Assembly (NCBI GenBank): GCA_046329495.1
Contig: JAXLUO010000009.1
Span: 1-64,000 of the forward strand
DNA: 64,000 nt
Direction: 5' to 3'
DNA from: Bog-950 sp046329495
Lineage (GTDB): Bacteria > Bacteroidota > Bacteroidia > Chitinophagales > LD1
How positions within the stretch are numbered: position 1 is the first letter of the stretch; every line of letters starts with the position of its first letter. The position numbers and the translations under genes were made by a program. The notes beneath the pieces are model-generated. The model saw only the letters and a program-made list of their open reading frames with translations. It was not told the DNA's origin and ran no database searches. Positions 59,673 through 64,000 of this stretch are shown here, piece by piece.

Positions 59673-60074
59673 GGCTGTTTAATAAACTTGCCGGGGCGTA
59701 CAAGCTGATTTTCATAATTGTTCATATCCCTTCCTCAACCTGTTAATATCTGCCACACAAAATGTGTACATCCACCCCTCAAAAACAGTTTTTTGTTAAT
59801 AATATTCAAGGCTGTTTTAGGGTAATTGGTGTTGATAATCAGTGTTTTAACTCTGTATAACAACTCCCATACCAAAAATTGCAAGTAAAGCTTTGTAATA
59901 CGGTCCTCAAAAGCTATCTTTGCCGTCCGTTTTGCAAAACCGGCTCCAAAATATCTTACAGAAGTGATGTACTCCGAGGACGTTATCCTATTCTAAAAAA
60001 GAAGAAAACGCTCCCCGGTATTGTCATTTTATAAGGTCAAATTGGAATATTGTATAACAGCATAAATGTTAGCC
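59673..60074 (+). promoter_or_regulatory. rpoB upstream region: consensus promoter and long leader
   Basis: TTTG (59892-59895), a 19-base spacer and TATCTTTG (59915-59922) match the Bacteroidota promoter consensus exactly; transcription should start at about 59929. The leader is about 140 bases. It starts with a palindrome TTTTGCAAAA (59930-59939) and runs into A/T-rich sequence with no reading frame. Bases 59673-59891 hold no gene; the only other sign is an A/T-rich tract. Confidence 0.8.
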
Positions 60075-63000
60075 ATGGCAGAAATCCTCAAAAAAAGCGC
60101 TGAACGTGTCAACTTCGGCAAAATCAAGTTGCCCGATGAGCAACCCGATTTGCTCGATATCCAGTTGAGCACCTTTAAGGAGTTCGTTCAACTTGAAACG
60201 ACCCCCGAAAACCGTTCTCGCGAAGGTCTGCACCAGGTGTTTATGGAAAACTTCCCGATTTCCGACACCCGCAGCATCTTTACCCTCGAATTTATCGACT
60301 ATTTCGTAGACCCTCCGCGCTATACCATCGAAGAATGTATTGAGCGTGGTTTAACCTACTGTGTGCCTCTAAAAGCTAAGCTTAAGCTGAGCTGTAACGA
60401 CCCTGAACACATCGACTTTAAAACGATCGTACAGGACGTTTTCTTAGGCAATATACCTTACATGACCCCTAAGGGCACCTTTATCATCAACGGTGCTGAG
60501 CGCGTTATCGTATCTCAGTTACACCGTAGCCCTGGTGTATTCTTCGGTCAAAGCTTCCACCCCAACGGCACTAAAATCTATAGCGCCCGTGTAATTCCTT
60601 TCAAAGGAGCCTGGATGGAATTCGCTACCGACATTAACAACGTAATGTATGCGTACATCGACCGTAAGAAGAAGTTCCCTGTAACCATGCTGCTGCGCGC
60701 CGTAGGTTACGATAGCGATAAGGACATCCTTACCCTGTTTGAACTGGCCGATGAAATCGCTCTTAAAACCAAAAAAGACGCCGAGAAAGCTTTAGGCCGC
60801 CGTTTGGCTGCAAGGGTGCTTAAAACATGGATGGAAGACTTCGTGGATGAAGATACCGGCGAAGTGGTTTCTATCGAGCGTAACGAAGTATTGCTGGAAC
60901 GCGATACCATCGTTAACGACGACAACATCAACCTGATTATCGAAAGCGGCACCAAGAGCCTGTTCGTTCATAAAGAGAACCAGACTGCCGACTTCTCTAT
61001 CATCTTCAACACCCTGAACAAGGATACTTCGAACTCCGAGATCGAAGCGTTGAACCATATCTATAAGCAACTGCGTGGTAGCGAACCACCTGATGAAGAA
61101 ACTGCCCGTGGCATTATCGAGAAGTTGTTCTTCAGCGATAAGCGTTACGACTTAGGCGAAGTAGGCCGCTACAAAATCAATAAAAAGCTGGGTCTTGATA
61201 TTGATATGAATACCCGCGTGCTTACTAAAACCGATATCATCGCCATCGTTAAGTACCTGGTAGCGTTAAGCAACCAACGTGCCGAGATCGACGATATCGA
61301 TCACCTGAGCAACCGTCGTGTTCGTACCGTAGGCGAACAATTGTACACCCAGTTCGGCGTAGGTTTAGCCCGTATGGCCCGCACCATCCGCGAACGTATG
61401 AACGTGCGCGATAACGAAGTGTTTACACCTGTTGATCTGATCAACGCCAGAACACTTTCTTCTGTAATCAACTCGTTCTTCGGAACCTCTCAGTTATCAC
61501 AGTTCCTTGACCAGACCAACCCGCTGGCCGAAATCACCAACAAGCGCCGTGTATCGGCCTTAGGGCCTGGTGGTCTTAGCCGCGAACGTGCAGGCTTCGA
61601 GGTGCGCGACGTACACTACAGCCACTACGGCCGTCTTTGTACTATCGAAACACCGGAAGGTCCGAACATCGGTCTTATCTCTACCCTTTGCGTACACGCT
61701 AAGGTGAACAAGATGGGCTTTATCGAAACGCCTTACCGTAAGGTTGATTCGGGTAAAGTAAACCTGAAAGGCCGTGTGCAATTCTTAACGGCTGAAGAAG
61801 AAGATAACGTAAAGATCGCGCAGAGCAATATCAGCTTAGACGATAAAGGTAACTTCAACACCGATAAAATTAAGGCACGTCACCAGGGCGAATTCCCTAT
61901 CCTGGGGCCGGACGAAGTACAGTTCATGGACGTAGCTCCTAACCAGATCGTGGGCGTTTCTGCATCCTTGATTCCGTTCCTGGAACACGATGATGCGAAC
62001 CGTGCGCTGATGGGTTCAAACATGCAACGTCAGGCTGTGCCATTGTTACGTCCGCAGTCGCCTGTGGTAGGTACCGGTCTGGAAAAGAAAGTAGCCCAAG
62101 ACTCTCGCAACCTGGTTAACGCCGAGCGCGATGGTATTGTGGAATACGTAGACGCCAACCAAATCATCATTAAGTACGAGCGCACCGAAGAGGAGAAGCT
62201 GGTATCCTTTAAAGATGACAAGGTAACTTATAACCTCAGCAAGTTCTTAAAAACCAACCAGAGCACTTGTATCAACCTGAAACCGCTGGTTAAGAAAGGC
62301 CAGAAAGTGTCGAAAGGCCAGGTACTGTGCGAAGGCTTTGCTACCGAAAACGGCGAATTAGCCCTGGGTAGCAACCTGAAAGTGGCCTTCATGCCATGGA
62401 AAGGTTACAACTTCGAGGATGCTATCGTTATCAGCGAGCGCGTAGTGCGCGACGACGTGTTCACTTCTATCCAGATTGAAGAATTTGAACTGGAAGTGCG
62501 CGATACCAAACTGGGCGAAGAAGAATTAACTCCGGATATTCCAAACGTATCGGAAGAAGCTACCAAAGACCTGGACGACAACGGTATCATCCGTACCGGC
62601 GCCCGCGTTAAGGAAGGCGACATCCTGATTGGTAAAATCACTCCTAAAGGTGAAACCGATCCTACGCCGGAAGAAAAACTGTTACGTGCCATCTTCGGTG
62701 ATAAAGCCGGTGATGTGAAGGACGCTTCGTTGAAAGTGCCACCTTCCATTGAAGGTACTGTTATTACCAAGAAACTGTTTGCCCGCGCCAAGAAGGATAA
62801 AACCAGCAAGGTGAAGGAGAAAACAGCCCTCGAAAAACTGGATAAGGATTTCGAAAAGAAAATGGCTGACCTGAAGGCAGTATTGATCGACAAGCTGATG
62901 ACCGTATTAAGCGGTAAAACCAGCAGTGGTATCTCTACTATCTATAAGGAAGAACTGGTTAGCAAAGGCACCAAGTTTACCTCTAAGTTACTGGCCGACC

Positions 63001-63890
63001 TGGACTACAGCGTAGTTGACGGTAACAACTGGACCAAGGACGAAGAGACCAACAACCTGGTTAAAATGATGTTGCACAACTTCAACATCCGTAATAACGA
63101 GGAAACCGGTAAATACAAGCGCGAGAAATTCAACATCAGCATTGGTGATGAACTGCCAAGCGGCGTATTAAAACTGGCTAAAGTTTACATTGCTAAAAAG
63201 CGTAAGCTTAAAGTAGGTGATAAAATGGCGGGCCGCCACGGTAACAAGGGTATTGTTGCCCGTATCGTGCGCAGCGAGGACATGCCATTCCTCGAAGACG
63301 GAACACCGGTTGATATCGTATTGAACCCGCTGGGCGTACCAAGCCGTATGAACCTGGGCCAGATTTACGAAACCGTACTGGGTTGGGCCGGCATTAAGTT
63401 AGGTGTTAAGTTTGCTACCCCTATCTTCGATGGTGCCTCTTTAACCGAAATTTCTGAATGGATTAAGAAAGCCGAACTGCCTGAATTAGGTTCTACTTAC
63501 CTGTATGACGGCGAAACCGGCGAGCGCTTCCACCAGCCAACTACCGTAGGTGTAATCTATATGATTAAACTGGTACACATGGTGGATGATAAGATGCACG
63601 CCCGTTCAATCGGACCTTACTCCCTCATCACGCAACAGCCGCTGGGTGGTAAAGCACAGTTTGGTGGTCAGCGTTTTGGTGAGATGGAAGTTTGGGCGCT
63701 GGAAGCATACGGTGCCTCTAACATCCTGCAGGAATTGTTGACTGTTAAGTCGGATGATATTGTTGGCCGTGCCAAGGCTTACGAAGCCATCGTTAAAGGC
63801 GACAACATCCCTGAAGCCGGTATCCCTGAATCTTTCAACGTGTTAATGCACGAATTGAGAGGTCTGGCACTGGATCTGAAATTCGACTAA
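60075..63890 (+). CDS. rpoB: DNA-directed RNA polymerase beta subunit
   Basis: 1271 residues from ATG 60075 (MAEILKKSAERVNFGKIK); ATG 60066 adds three residues. Complete. All landmarks present: the N-terminal lobes, rifampicin-pocket region SSVINSFFGTSQLSQFLDQ followed by LSRERAGFEVRDVHYSHYGR, GYNFEDAIVISERVV, and the C-terminal GDKMAGRHGNKGIVARI and QPLGGKAQFGGQRFGEMEVWAL blocks. It forms the catalytic core with beta'. Codon choice is strongly biased to C-ending codons, as expected of a highly expressed gene. A terminator follows 30 bases later. The preceding gene is a GMC oxidoreductase, not rplL. Confidence 0.97.
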   Translation: MAEILKKSAERVNFGKIKLPDEQPDLLDIQLSTFKEFVQLETTPENRSREGLHQVFMENFPISDTRSIFTLEFIDYFVDPPRYTIEECIERGLTYCVPLKAKLKLSCNDPEHIDFKTIVQDVFLGNIPYMTPKGTFIINGAERVIVSQLHRSPGVFFGQSFHPNGTKIYSARVIPFKGAWMEFATDINNVMYAYIDRKKKFPVTMLLRAVGYDSDKDILTLFELADEIALKTKKDAEKALGRRLAARVLKTWMEDFVDEDTGEVVSIERNEVLLERDTIVNDDNINLIIESGTKSLFVHKENQTADFSIIFNTLNKDTSNSEIEALNHIYKQLRGSEPPDEETARGIIEKLFFSDKRYDLGEVGRYKINKKLGLDIDMNTRVLTKTDIIAIVKYLVALSNQRAEIDDIDHLSNRRVRTVGEQLYTQFGVGLARMARTIRERMNVRDNEVFTPVDLINARTLSSVINSFFGTSQLSQFLDQTNPLAEITNKRRVSALGPGGLSRERAGFEVRDVHYSHYGRLCTIETPEGPNIGLISTLCVHAKVNKMGFIETPYRKVDSGKVNLKGRVQFLTAEEEDNVKIAQSNISLDDKGNFNTDKIKARHQGEFPILGPDEVQFMDVAPNQIVGVSASLIPFLEHDDANRALMGSNMQRQAVPLLRPQSPVVGTGLEKKVAQDSRNLVNAERDGIVEYVDANQIIIKYERTEEEKLVSFKDDKVTYNLSKFLKTNQSTCINLKPLVKKGQKVSKGQVLCEGFATENGELALGSNLKVAFMPWKGYNFEDAIVISERVVRDDVFTSIQIEEFELEVRDTKLGEEELTPDIPNVSEEATKDLDDNGIIRTGARVKEGDILIGKITPKGETDPTPEEKLLRAIFGDKAGDVKDASLKVPPSIEGTVITKKLFARAKKDKTSKVKEKTALEKLDKDFEKKMADLKAVLIDKLMTVLSGKTSSGISTIYKEELVSKGTKFTSKLLADLDYSVVDGNNWTKDEETNNLVKMMLHNFNIRNNEETGKYKREKFNISIGDELPSGVLKLAKVYIAKKRKLKVGDKMAGRHGNKGIVARIVRSEDMPFLEDGTPVDIVLNPLGVPSRMNLGQIYETVLGWAGIKLGVKFATPIFDGASLTEISEWIKKAELPELGSTYLYDGETGERFHQPTTVGVIYMIKLVHMVDDKMHARSIGPYSLITQQPLGGKAQFGGQRFGEMEVWALEAYGASNILQELLTVKSDDIVGRAKAYEAIVKGDNIPEAGIPESFNVLMHELRGLALDLKFD

Positions 63891-63920
63891 TTACTAACAA
63901 TACAAACACATGTTTTTTTT

Positions 63921-63955
63921 TCCGCTTGTTTCGCAAGAGACAGGCGGTTTTTTTT
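63921..63955 (+). terminator. intrinsic terminator immediately after rpoB
   Basis: CCGCTTGT (63922-63929) pairs with ACAGGCGG (63940-63947; one G-U pair) and is followed by eight T. It lies 31 bases after the rpoB stop. Bases 63956-64000 carry no readable gene start. Confidence 0.8.
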
Positions 63956-64000
63956 GCTACTATATATACTGTCGCACGTTTGCAGGCGCAGGCCGGAATC

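Noticed and set aside
1..64000. CRISPR array or regularly spaced repeats
   Set aside because: No set of three or more identical repeats with unique spacers was found; repeated strings are short protein-coding repeats or promoter elements.

Overview
The window looks like a chromosome segment from a member of the Bacteroidota, probably the Chitinophagales/Sphingobacteriales side. The supporting signs are promoters of the TTTG-N19-TAnnTTTG type, A-rich start regions without Shine-Dalgarno sequences, two proteins ending in type IX secretion (T9SS) type A sorting domains, many SPII lipoproteins with short lipoboxes, an RND pump fused to its outer-membrane factor, and a bifunctional DAHP synthase/chorismate mutase of the Bacteroidota kind. 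The genus cannot be fixed from the sequence alone. No rRNA, tRNA, CRISPR array, IS element, integrase or replication gene was found.

Layout. 0-4 kb: end of a membrane protein gene, rlmB, three small minus-strand genes, an autocleaving LexA/CI-like repressor with a clear promoter and inverted-repeat operator, and two tandem HTH-like paralogues. 4-7 kb: housekeeping minus-strand genes (rluF-like, LolC/E-like permease, rbfA, ferredoxin reductase). 7-19.5 kb: secreted, surface and membrane proteins, including a beta-helix lipoprotein, two patatin-like proteins, two T9SS cargo proteins and a MORN/LRR-like protein ending in a Hint autoprocessing domain.

19.5-47 kb: phage-type virion genes, all on the minus strand, in two blocks. 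Block 2 (36.2-47.0 kb) carries a terminase small subunit-like gene, terminase large subunit, small proteins, a tail-chaperone-like gene, a very short tape-measure-like gene, two tail proteins, a glycosyltransferase and a portal. Block 1 (19.5-25.9 kb) carries a scaffold-like protein, a capsid candidate, head-tail/tail proteins, holin-like proteins, an endolysin and a spanin-like protein. About 10 kb of ordinary cellular genes (26.1-36.1 kb: lipoproteins, patatin, collagen-like/S74 protein, PAS histidine kinase and response regulator, DnaJ-domain protein, hydrolase) sits between portal and scaffold. Upstream regions in both blocks share a promoter element, and most virion genes share an AACACT(AT)ATG-like leader. 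With no integrase or replication module, this looks like a domesticated virion locus or gene-transfer-agent-like system, which is the main discovery candidate here.

47-60 kb: TPR protein, secretory lipase-like hydrolase, heavy-metal efflux operon (small periplasmic protein, RND-OMF fusion, adaptor), thioredoxin plus a rhodanese-thioredoxin lipoprotein, aroG-aroQ fusion, and a GMC oxidoreductase broken by a frameshift. 60-64 kb: complete rpoB with a textbook Bacteroidota promoter, a long leader and an immediate terminator; it is not preceded by rplL.
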